Assembly (NCBI GenBank): GCA_019419865.1
Contig: JAHZIG010000010.1
Location: 39,178 to 103,177 of the forward strand
Direction of reading: 5' to 3'
From: Clostridiales bacterium
Lineage (GTDB): Bacteria; Bacillota; Clostridia; Monoglobales; Monoglobaceae
Length of the DNA: 64,000 bases
Shown: one piece after another, positions 57,615-64,000 of the stretch
Layout: every line of letters starts with the position of its first letter
Position numbering within the stretch: position 1 is the first letter of the stretch
Program-made: the position numbers and the translations under genes
The notes under the pieces: model-generated
What the model was told of the DNA's origin: nothing
The model's database searches: none
The model's input: the letters and a program-made list of their open reading frames with translations, nothing else

Positions 57615-58361
57615 ATGAGAAAGATCAAAAGAACAATATGCGCAATAATAAGCGCGGGCGTAATATCCGCAGGTTTACTAAGCGTATACGCCTACGAGGA
57701 TATGAGCGCTAACCTTCAGCGTATCGTCGACTATTATAATACCGGTTACTTTTATGAAATGCTTGACGAGATCTCGTGGGCTCGGCAAATGGATCTGTCG
57801 CCCGAGGACATAGCGATACTTGACCGGTATGAAGAAATAGGCGAATACTGCGCTTCCAACGTAGACGCTATATACGCGGAGTTTGGCAGGGCGCAGAGCT
57901 ACTGCGATCAGGGGCTGTACTACGAGGCCTCGGCGGTCTTGGACAACGTCGCCGCCACGTATTCTCTGACCCAAGCCCAGTGGGGCGTCTGGAGCGCTAA
58001 AAAAGCGGATGCAAACGCGGGAGTAGAAAGATGGGTCGCTCGCAGTTCGGCGGAACTAAACAGATATTTGGGAACTCATCACGCAGGAGTAAACTATACG
58101 ATAGATGTGGATTCTGTAACGGAGAGCTCTATAACTTTTTCGCTGACGGCGGTTCGCTCGGACGGTATGAGAATAGCGGACACGGATCGGATCACGGCAA
58201 GTTTGAGCGGAAGAAGCGGAAGCTTTAGTTATACCGACTCGCGCGGTAACAGAGGTACGGGAACGATCTCTTTAGGAGACGGTTATATCGTCGTAAACGT
58301 CAATTATGCAAGATTCGGCGATTGGTATATGGAATATAATAACGTTACGTTTTATGTATAA
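57615..58361 (+). CDS. Secreted protein of unknown function
   Basis: 248 residues; start preceded by AGGGGAGACAAATACA. A signal peptide (RKIKRT then hydrophobic core, cleavage near VYAYED at about residue 27) leads a helical domain with TPR-like pairs (residues 30-140), followed by a beta-rich domain of about 105 residues with Gly/Ser repeats. It is followed by a terminator and is probably monocistronic. Family not recognised. Confidence 0.75.
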   Translation: MRKIKRTICAIISAGVISAGLLSVYAYEDMSANLQRIVDYYNTGYFYEMLDEISWARQMDLSPEDIAILDRYEEIGEYCASNVDAIYAEFGRAQSYCDQGLYYEASAVLDNVAATYSLTQAQWGVWSAKKADANAGVERWVARSSAELNRYLGTHHAGVNYTIDVDSVTESSITFSLTAVRSDGMRIADTDRITASLSGRSGSFSYTDSRGNRGTGTISLGDGYIVVNVNYARFGDWYMEYNNVTFYV

Positions 58362-58713
58362 AATGCGGGGCCGTCGCGCCCGAATGTAAAATAACGCCAT
58401 GGTCCGGGCGGGCGTATTTGCGTAACAATTATTTAAGGCGGGAGAGCAAACCTCCCGCCTTTTTGTATCGTTTAGGCGGATGACGGTATTTGTCCATGTA
58501 TTATGGTTTCATGTTTATTCTGAAACACATTTTATATTTCAGTTAACAAATAATAAATTCTTGTTTTATCAAAAATATAAAAGCGGGATCAAGCTTGAAA
58601 TAAACGGCTGTTTTTTCTATATATCCGTATTGAAATTTACCATTTATTGTGATATAGTGATCATATATTGAATAATTTCACAAAATATTTTGTTTATCAG
58701 GGAGGGGATATCT
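58362..58713 (+). terminator. Terminator followed by AT-rich spacer
   Basis: AAGGCGGGAG 58435-58444 pairs with CTCCCGCCTT 58452-58461, followed by TTT; this ends the upstream gene. From about 58480 to 58690 the DNA is strikingly AT-rich with no supported gene; a 63-codon open frame there has no ribosome site or recognisable features. Confidence 0.8.
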
Positions 58714-58809
58714 ATGAGCCTGTGCATGGGATGTATGATGGATAAGGGCGAAGCACGCGCGTTTGTCCGCGCGGCAAGACGGCTGAAAAATGATTCGGCG
58801 CAATGGTAA
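58714..58809 (+). CDS. Possible 31-residue CxxC small protein
   Basis: ATG 58714 with GGAGGGG at 58701-58707. The product begins MSLCMGCMMDKGEARAF and ends in a basic helix. The LCMGCM start resembles the N-terminal zinc ribbon of larger clostridial proteins, so this may be a real small protein or the stump of a decayed gene. It precedes the zinc-ribbon membrane protein by 60 bases. Confidence 0.45.
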   Translation: MSLCMGCMMDKGEARAFVRAARRLKNDSAQW

Positions 58810-58811
58810 CG

Positions 58812-58846
58812 AACGCTCTGGGCGAGACAAATCCAGGCAGAGCGTT
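58812..58846 (+). promoter_or_regulatory. Hairpin ahead of the zinc-ribbon gene
   Basis: AACGCTCTG pairs perfectly with CAGAGCGTT over a 17-base loop, ending about 8 bases before the ribosome site of the next gene. Confidence 0.5.
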
Positions 58847-58869
58847 ACGGATAAGGAGTGAAGAAAGAT

Positions 58870-59502
58870 ATGAGATTTTGCAATCGATGCGGAAATCAAT
58901 TAGGCGGAGAGAAGTTTTGTACCAAATGCGGCACCAGAGTAGAAGTTGAGGTTATGCAAGGCTCCTTTGCGGCGACGGCTGCGCCGAGAAGAAAAGCGCT
59001 TTTTGCGGCGATCGGCATAGCGGTCGTGGGAGCGGTTGTTGTAATCGCGCTTTGTCTATTCCTTTTCTCAGGCAGGAGCTATGAAAAAACCGTGGATTCT
59101 TATATTGAGGCGCTCGTAGATGGCGATATTGACAAGTGGTTGTCGTTATGGCCGGATGAATGTATCGACTATATTGTCGTGACCGAATATGACGGCGATC
59201 GGAATGCAATGATAAATGATCTTAAAAAATCATACTACGAATCGAGCTCAGAGTCGGACGAATTTAACGTTGATTTATCGGATATTGATTTTGAGATAAC
59301 TTATACGGAAGATTATACAGATGATGAAATAGCGGATTTTATTGGTCTTTTGAGAAAAGACGGCGTTAATATAGAAATAGAAGAGGCGAAATACGTGTAT
59401 ATAGATCTTAAAACAAATGTCGACGGCGAAGAGGAGACAAGGCCGCTTAACATTACTGTCGGTAAAATAGGGCGTTCATGGTATATATTGCCATTTGTAT
59501 AA
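58870..59502 (+). CDS. Zinc-ribbon single-span membrane protein
   Basis: Start at ATG 58870 (11 bases after AAGGAG). 210 residues: an N-terminal zinc ribbon (CNRCGNQ ... CTKCGTR), a short linker, one membrane helix (about residues 46-68), then an extracellular acidic alpha+beta domain of 140 residues that looks NTF2/DUF4878-like (YEKTVDSYIEALVDGDIDKW). Function unknown; such proteins are common in Gram-positive gut bacteria. Confidence 0.8.
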   Translation: MRFCNRCGNQLGGEKFCTKCGTRVEVEVMQGSFAATAAPRRKALFAAIGIAVVGAVVVIALCLFLFSGRSYEKTVDSYIEALVDGDIDKWLSLWPDECIDYIVVTEYDGDRNAMINDLKKSYYESSSESDEFNVDLSDIDFEITYTEDYTDDEIADFIGLLRKDGVNIEIEEAKYVYIDLKTNVDGEEETRPLNITVGKIGRSWYILPFV

Positions 59503-59531
59503 ATTATAAAAACCAAGCAACAATCTGAACT

Positions 59532-59563
59532 AAGGCGGAAGAGGCTACCCCTCCCGCCTTTTC
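59532..59563 (+). terminator. Terminator
   Basis: AAGGCGG pairs with CCGCCTT with an imperfect inner stem, followed by TTCT. It ends the zinc-ribbon gene. Confidence 0.7.
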
Positions 59564-59629
59564 TATTGCCAAACGGCGCTGACTGTGATATTATTACTCA
59601 TATACTTCACCTACAAAGGAGGTCTTGTT

Positions 59630-60559
59630 ATGCTTCAATTATGCTTTAACGAATCGGTCGCCGGAGCGCTGAAGTTCGCCATGCGCATTAAGTCCGGCGG
59701 GGAAGAAGGCGCTACCGCAATAGGATTTATCGGGGATATGAGCGACGCTTCGATACCCGCCGAGCTTGAGCGGATAAACGCGGATATGAAGCGGAGGCAA
59801 GCCGCCGCGGCGCCTTTGGGCGGCGATCCGGGCGAGGCGCTCGCGCTGCCTATGTATCTTTCGATAGGCGATATACGCGCGCCGCTTAGCGGCGAATGTC
59901 CGAGAAAAGAGGTCGTCCGCAGGATGATAGGACGAAATTATTACGGCGCGGAGAACTTTATCGACGGCGCCGACGAGGTATGGCGAAATTGCTTAGGCGC
60001 AGTAGAGCGGATAAAAAGCCATAGCGGCAGAGTCAGGATATGGTGCGACTTCGCTCCGGACAGCGGCGCCGGGCTGTTGTTTGCGGCGGCGCTTTTGGAC
60101 GGTTCGGACGCCGAAGTAAGCGTAGTTCCTCCGCCGCGTCCAAGGGATAGAGGCGACGGCGAGGTCGAACGGTTTTCGGGCTGGGGCGAGGCCTATCCCG
60201 AATATTTCGGGCGCGAAGCGGAGCGGGAGATCTTGCTTGATAAGTCGGTTTTGCATATGCTGGCGGCGCGCTGGAGAGAGCTTCAGGCGCAAAACGCGCC
60301 GCTCAGGGCTTTTATAAACGGCAGGCTGACCGGCGTGGGCGAGGACTTCTACGACGGTTTTATCTTAAACGCGCTCGGAGACGAGGAGCTTAAAGCGCCG
60401 GCGCTGGTCGGCAGGGTCGTCGGCGGTGCCTGTTTGGGCGTATGCGACCGACTGATCTGCGAGCGCATATTGGCTATGGTCGAGACCGGCAAGCTTGTTT
60501 TAGAGCGCGGAGATGGGTTTTATGACTCCGTCGTCAAAAGGGCGCAAAAGAGGTTATAG
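59630..60559 (+). CDS. DUF1835/DUF3658-family protein
   Basis: ATG 59630 has AAGGAGG upstream; 309 residues. The opening LQLCFNESVAGALKFAM and the later RIWCDFAPDSGAGLLFA match the DUF1835 fold, and the C-terminal third (HMLAARWRELQAQNAPLRAF, ILAMVETGKL) matches DUF3658. Function unknown. The following GNAT gene starts 52 bases after its stop. Confidence 0.8.
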   Translation: MLQLCFNESVAGALKFAMRIKSGGEEGATAIGFIGDMSDASIPAELERINADMKRRQAAAAPLGGDPGEALALPMYLSIGDIRAPLSGECPRKEVVRRMIGRNYYGAENFIDGADEVWRNCLGAVERIKSHSGRVRIWCDFAPDSGAGLLFAAALLDGSDAEVSVVPPPRPRDRGDGEVERFSGWGEAYPEYFGREAEREILLDKSVLHMLAARWRELQAQNAPLRAFINGRLTGVGEDFYDGFILNALGDEELKAPALVGRVVGGACLGVCDRLICERILAMVETGKLVLERGDGFYDSVVKRAQKRL

Positions 60560-60611
60560 GTCAAGATATGCCGCACTATCTGTTTTCGGCGGAAAGAGAG
60601 GAGAATACGTT

Positions 60612-61046
60612 GTGGAAATAAGAGATTTTAAGCCGAGCGATACGGAAGCGTTGTACGGCTTGATAAAAAACGAACTCGGCTACGCCGGACTTTCGATTTC
60701 GGGGCTGACGGAAAGATTGGGCAAGATGTATGAAGGCGGCGATTATCATATCTTTGCGGCGTGCGAGAATAATAAAATGATAGGCTTTATCGGGCTTTCT
60801 CTCGGTTTAGCGCTTGAGATAGAGGGAACGGTCATGAGGATAATAGGCCTTGCGGTGGAAGAGGAGTGTCAGGGCATGGGCGTTGGCTCAGCGCTGATAA
60901 GTAAGGCTGAGGAATTTGCGGATGAAAACGGCGTTTCCGTTATTTTTGTAAACAGCGGTTTAAAGCGCGAGGCGGCGCACAGGTTTTACGAAAAGAACGG
61001 CTTTGGGAAAAAGGGATACGGCTTTTCCAAATACGCCGCAGAATAG
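60612..61046 (+). CDS. GNAT-family N-acetyltransferase
   Basis: Start set at GTG 60612 (first residues MEIRDFKPSDTEAL) with AGAGGAG upstream; the frame extends further 5' but without a site and without family sequence. 144 residues. The acetyl-CoA loop ECQGMGVGSALISKAEEFA and the C-terminal HRFYEKNGFGKKGYGFSK are standard GNAT features. Substrate unknown. Confidence 0.85.
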   Translation: MEIRDFKPSDTEALYGLIKNELGYAGLSISGLTERLGKMYEGGDYHIFAACENNKMIGFIGLSLGLALEIEGTVMRIIGLAVEEECQGMGVGSALISKAEEFADENGVSVIFVNSGLKREAAHRFYEKNGFGKKGYGFSKYAAE

Positions 61047-61082
61047 AGTTTAAAGAGCTCGGTCGAAGAGGAGGTAAGCGCC

Positions 61083-61550
61083 TTGAGAATAAGAGAATAC
61101 AAACCTGACGATCTCGCTGAGCTGCGCCGTCTGTTTTACGAGACGATCAGAAATGTGAATATCAAAGACTATTCGCCGGAGCAGACCGAGGTTTGGTCTA
61201 ACAGGGCGGACGGGCTTAAGAACGAATTTTTTACCTCGCTGTATACGGTCGTGGCGGAGGACGAGGACGGCCGGATAATCTGCTATGGGAATATCGACGA
61301 TACGGGTTATCTCGACCATTTGTATACGCATAAGGATTTTCAAGGTTGCGGCGCGGCGGGCGCGGTCTGCAACGAGCTGGAGCGTTACGCATTGGAAAAG
61401 GGCGCGGAAACCGTAACCGTGCACGCTTCGATAACGGCGCGGCCTTTTTTTGAGCGCCGCGGATATACCGTCGCCGAGCGGCGGGAGGTCGAGCTGGACG
61501 GAGTCGGATTTATCAACTATTTGATGAAAAAAGAACTGCGGAGGCTCTGA
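61083..61550 (+). CDS. GNAT-family N-acetyltransferase
   Basis: TTG start at 61083 behind GAGGAGGTAAG; 155 residues. IREYKPDDLAELRRLFYETI at the N-terminus, the CoA loop FQGCGAAGAVCNELERYA and ARPFFERRGYTVAERREVE near the C-terminus. Its 3' end is the source of a 42-nt tandem repeat. Substrate unknown. Confidence 0.87.
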   Translation: MRIREYKPDDLAELRRLFYETIRNVNIKDYSPEQTEVWSNRADGLKNEFFTSLYTVVAEDEDGRIICYGNIDDTGYLDHLYTHKDFQGCGAAGAVCNELERYALEKGAETVTVHASITARPFFERRGYTVAERREVELDGVGFINYLMKKELRRL

Positions 61551-61639
61551 AATGTCAATTATTCGATGAAAAAGACGCTTAGGCGGGGCTGATATGTCGA
61601 GTATTTGATGAAATGGAAGCTTCGGAGGGTTCGACGCGC
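61514..61639 (+). repeat. Three tandem 42-nt degenerate repeats from the GNAT 3' end
   Basis: Copies at 61514-61555, 61556-61597 and 61598-61639, each with a TATT(T/C)GATGAAA core at the same phase. The first copy holds the end and stop of the GNAT gene; the next two are diverged duplicates. Antisense translation shows the same unit as a 14-residue repeat (PP-x3-FH-x-I-x-D). Confidence 0.75.
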
Positions 61640-61735
61640 CGAGCATCGGACTTTGGACGCGAAGCCGCGCGGAGCGAATAACAGAGTTTATAGGATCGAT
61701 ATAATATAAGATACGGTTGAAAAGGAGACCGACCG

Positions 61736-62269
61736 ATGGATAAAATAATCATATACGGCGGCGAATACGGAACCGCCGAAGCGTATGCAAAAGCGCTGTA
61801 CGAGAGGACGGGCGTAAGATATGCGGATCATAAAACTGTACGCCGGGGCGAAAAGTATTCGGAAATAATCTATATAGGCTCGCTCTACGCCGGGAATGTC
61901 GCGGGGCTGACCAAAACTCTGAAAAAGCTGGGGATAGACGGCGAAGACGGGACAAGGCTTATAATAGCGACCGTTGGGCTCGCCGATCCCGAAGATAACA
62001 AAAACGCGGAGCGTATCAGGGCGTCGGTTAAAAGGCAGATCCCGGAGCGGGCGTTTGAGACCGCGCGGCTGGTCCATCTGCGCGGCGGGATAGACTATAG
62101 CGGGCTCGGACTTTTACACAGGCTGATGATGAAGTTTTTATGCGCGAGCCTTAAAAAGAAGCCGGTAGGACAGAGGACGGCGGAGGATACGGCGATGATA
62201 GCGGCGTACGGAAAGACTTTGGACTTTACGGACTTCGGCGCGCTCGAGCGCATAGTAGAGATCATTTGA
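61736..62269 (+). CDS. Flavodoxin-like protein
   Basis: ATG 61736 behind AAAAGGAGACC; 177 residues. IIIYGGEYGTAEAYAKAL matches the FMN phosphate-binding start of flavodoxins, and IIYIGSLYAGNVAG the second loop. The length and C-terminal helix resemble HemG-like/flavodoxin-domain proteins of Firmicutes. Probably a cytosolic FMN electron carrier; partner unknown. Confidence 0.8.
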   Translation: MDKIIIYGGEYGTAEAYAKALYERTGVRYADHKTVRRGEKYSEIIYIGSLYAGNVAGLTKTLKKLGIDGEDGTRLIIATVGLADPEDNKNAERIRASVKRQIPERAFETARLVHLRGGIDYSGLGLLHRLMMKFLCASLKKKPVGQRTAEDTAMIAAYGKTLDFTDFGALERIVEII

Positions 62270-62311
62270 CAGAAGATATAATTTGATAACCAAGATTTAA
62301 CGTTTAGCGCA

Positions 62312-62340
62312 TTGACGCGCCTCGCCCGGCGCTTTATAAT
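62312..62340 (+). promoter_or_regulatory. Promoter of the carboxynorspermidine decarboxylase gene
   Basis: TTGACG, 17-bp GC-rich spacer, TATAAT. About 140 bases of leader precede the start; a short direct repeat ATACTCGGAAAA occurs twice near 62342-62367. Confidence 0.8.
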
Positions 62341-62480
62341 TATACTCGGAAAATATACTCGGAAAAATTAAAGTGAAAATACTGCCGAATATATTACGCG
62401 AAGATAATTTCAGGGGCTATTTTGCAAAATTATGGGCGGGTGTTTTTATAAATAAAATAATCATACGAGGAGATATGCTG

Positions 62481-63626
62481 ATGGAAAAATCGAATTTAAA
62501 GGTTTCGTCGCTTCCGACTCCGTGTTATGTCGTGGACGAGGGGCTGATACTTAAGAATCTTGAGATATTGTATAACGTGTCCGAGCGGACGGGCGCGAAG
62601 ATATTGCTCGCCCAAAAGGCGTTTTCGATGTACGAGCTGTATCCGCTGATAGGCAGGTATCTGAGCGGTACGACCGCAAGCTCGCTGTTTGAGGCGCGGC
62701 TCGGTTACGAGGAGATGGGCGGCGAGACGCACGTGTTCGCTCCCGCGTATAAAGAAAGCGATATGGACGAACTTGTCAAGATCTGCGATCATATAGTGTT
62801 CAACTCGTTTTCGCAGTGGGATAAGTACAGGGATAAGGTAAAGAGCGCGGAGCGGGAGATAGAGTGCGGTTTGCGTATCAACCCGGAATATTCCGAGATC
62901 GAGACGGAAATATATAACCCGTGCGCCGAAGGCTCGAGGATGGGAGTTAAGCTGGACGAGCTGAAAAAGCATGGGATAGACGGGCTGGACGGGATACATT
63001 TTCATACCATGTGCGAGCAGAATTCGGACGTGTTATGGCGGACGGTTCAGATAATAGACGAGGAGTTCGGCGAGTTTTTGAAACAGGTAAAATGGGTGAA
63101 TTTCGGCGGCGGACATCATATAACGCGTTCCGATTACGATATAGATACGCTGGTCAGGTCGATCGAGCTGATACGGGATAAATACGGCGTGCAGGTATAT
63201 CTGGAGCCGGGCGAGGCGGTCGCGCTGAACGCGGGGTATCTCGTCTCCGAGGTCTTGGACATAGTAAACAACGGTATAGACATAGCTATATTGGATACTT
63301 CGGCGGCGTGTCATATGCCGGACGTGCTGGAGGCGCCGTACAGACCTCCGCTTGAGGACGGCGGCGAGCCGGGCGAGAAGAAGTATACCTACAGATTATC
63401 CTGCCCGACCTGTCTCGCGGGAGACGTAATAGGCGACTATTCCTTCGACGAGCCGCTTAAGCCGGGCGACAGGCTGATCTTTGGCGATATGGCCATATAT
63501 ACTATGGTAAAGAACAACACCTTCAACGGGATAAATCTGCCGTCCATAATACTTAAGACGACGGACGACGAGTACAGGCTGATAAAAGAGTTCGGATACG
63601 AGGACTTTAAGTCGAGGCTAACGTAG
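62481..63626 (+). CDS. nspC: Carboxynorspermidine decarboxylase
   Basis: Start at ATG 62481, 8 bases after GAGGAG (62467-62472); the ATG at 62475 is too close. 381 residues, fold III PLP enzyme: Lys in LLAQKAFSM, the GGGHHITRSDYD phosphate loop, YLEPGEAVALNAGYLV and the active-site CPTCLAGD. It decarboxylates carboxy(nor)spermidine made by the synthase at 55.8 kb. It is separated from the rest of the pathway by about 5.5 kb of unrelated genes and has its own promoter. Confidence 0.93.
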   Translation: MEKSNLKVSSLPTPCYVVDEGLILKNLEILYNVSERTGAKILLAQKAFSMYELYPLIGRYLSGTTASSLFEARLGYEEMGGETHVFAPAYKESDMDELVKICDHIVFNSFSQWDKYRDKVKSAEREIECGLRINPEYSEIETEIYNPCAEGSRMGVKLDELKKHGIDGLDGIHFHTMCEQNSDVLWRTVQIIDEEFGEFLKQVKWVNFGGGHHITRSDYDIDTLVRSIELIRDKYGVQVYLEPGEAVALNAGYLVSEVLDIVNNGIDIAILDTSAACHMPDVLEAPYRPPLEDGGEPGEKKYTYRLSCPTCLAGDVIGDYSFDEPLKPGDRLIFGDMAIYTMVKNNTFNGINLPSIILKTTDDEYRLIKEFGYEDFKSRLT

Positions 63627-63797
63627 AGAATAGCGATTAGAGAATAGCGAATAGGGGGTAAAATTTGCCGCTTTAACGTTGAACGGCTATGTTTTCGGAA
63701 ATGGAATACTTTGTTTTCCCAAACGGCTACAGAAGCGTATTAGGTTCCTAATCGCTAATCTCTAATCGCTACGTTCGCTAATCGCTAATCTCTACGT
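63621..63797. repeat. Near-perfect 20-nt inverted repeat with internal tandem motifs
   Basis: ACGTAGAGAATAGCGATTAG at 63621-63640 is the reverse complement of 63778-63797 with one mismatch. Inside, short units (AGAATAGCG, AATCGCTAATCTCTA) recur. The left arm contains the nspC stop codon. No gene is seen in 63627-64000 apart from the elements listed. Confidence 0.7.
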
Positions 63798-63799
63798 TG

Positions 63800-63872
63800 C
63801 TCTGTTGCTATGTTGTTGACAACCGAGCTCTGTTGCTATGTTGTTGACAACCGAGAAGTTTTAGTGTATAAT
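63800..63872 (+). promoter_or_regulatory. Tandem 28-nt duplication carrying a consensus promoter
   Basis: Two exact 28-nt copies, 63800-63827 and 63828-63855, each contain TTGACA. Only the second (63844-63849) has TATAAT (63867-63872) at 17 bp, making a perfect promoter that points into the IS-like sequence. AAAGAGGTAAA follows, without a nearby start codon. Confidence 0.8.
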
Positions 63873-63946
63873 AAAAGCAGAAAAGAGGTAAACCGCTTAG
63901 CGGTTAGCCGGTAAGACAATAAATTTTATATAGTCGTCCTGGGGCA

Positions 63947-64000
63947 TGTACTGACCCCCAAAAGTTAGACACAAGATCAATTAGGCAACCAGTGAGGATT
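63947..64000 (+). mobile_element. Left end of an IS3-family-like insertion sequence, cut by the window edge
   Basis: TGTACTGACCCCC followed by AAAAGTTAGACA is the terminal repeat style of IS150/IS3-group elements, starting with TG. Only 54 bases are visible, so transposase is not seen. It lies about 75 bases after a strong promoter. Confidence 0.6.

Noticed and set aside
58480..58671. A 63-codon hydrophobic open frame in AT-rich DNA
   Set aside because: No start signals and Phe/Ile/Tyr-rich composition expected from random AT-rich sequence.
63621..63800. CRISPR-like array because of repeated short units
   Set aside because: Units are irregular, overlapping and partly inverted, with no spacers of constant length and no cas genes.

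Overview
The window looks like part of a chromosome of a Gram-positive, probably gut-living, anaerobic clostridium. The evidence is mixed GC near 50%, strong Shine-Dalgarno sites with ATG/GTG/TTG starts, consensus TTGACA-17-TATAAT promoters, an SLH-domain surface protein, PerR with rubredoxin/rubrerythrin proteins, and the carboxy(nor)spermidine pathway. The many pectin and arabinogalactan enzymes recall pectin specialists such as Monoglobus; that comparison is inference. TAG, TAA and TGA are all used as normal stops, so the code is standard.

Layout. 1-12.3 kb: the 3' part of a giant secreted beta-helix/Ig-like protein, an interrupted gene of unknown function coupled to a papain-like (AvrRpt2/C39-like) cysteine peptidase, and a 1842-residue SLH protein with three discoidin-like repeats. 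12.7-19.5 kb: F1Fo ATP synthase operon atpB-E-F-H-A-G-D-C, with a highly structured 209-nt spacer between atpD and atpC. 19.6-20.2 kb: a sugar O-acetyltransferase. 20.3-26.4 kb: a very large GH3 enzyme divergent from an AraC-type regulator. 26.4-28.2 kb: an Lsa-like ABC-F ribosome-protection gene behind a promoter, a six-codon leader peptide and a terminator/antiterminator. 28.3-38.7 kb (minus strand): DUF4186 gene, PL11 rhamnogalacturonan lyase (frameshifted), PL1 pectate lyase, and a cytoplasmic ankyrin-GH43 fusion.

38.9-43.4 kb: a MATE exporter, then an ArsR/CadC regulator divergent from a free HMA domain and a CadA/ZntA P-type ATPase. 43.5-45.8 kb: PerR with its own operator, a double-rubredoxin protein, and a ferredoxin-like ORF running in frame into rubrerythrin. 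45.9-53.6 kb (minus strand): GH95 (in-frame TAG) and GH30 enzymes. 53.9-57.0 kb: polyamine operon speE-speB-carboxynorspermidine synthase behind a long leader. 57.2-62.3 kb: small regulators, unknown secreted and membrane proteins, a DUF1835 protein, two GNATs and a flavodoxin-like protein. 62.3-63.6 kb: carboxynorspermidine decarboxylase from its own promoter. The right edge holds repeats, a duplicated promoter and the start of an IS3-family-like element.

How it fits together. The secreted lyases and hydrolases would cut pectin backbone (PL1, PL11) and side chains (GH30 beta-1,6-galactan, GH95 fucose/galactose). GH43 and GH3, which lack visible signal peptides, may finish oligomers inside the cell. 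All four secreted enzymes share a distinctive C-terminal-type module. Three large non-housekeeping genes carry one disabling change each (TAG, TAG, -1 nt), which is either real decay or assembly error.
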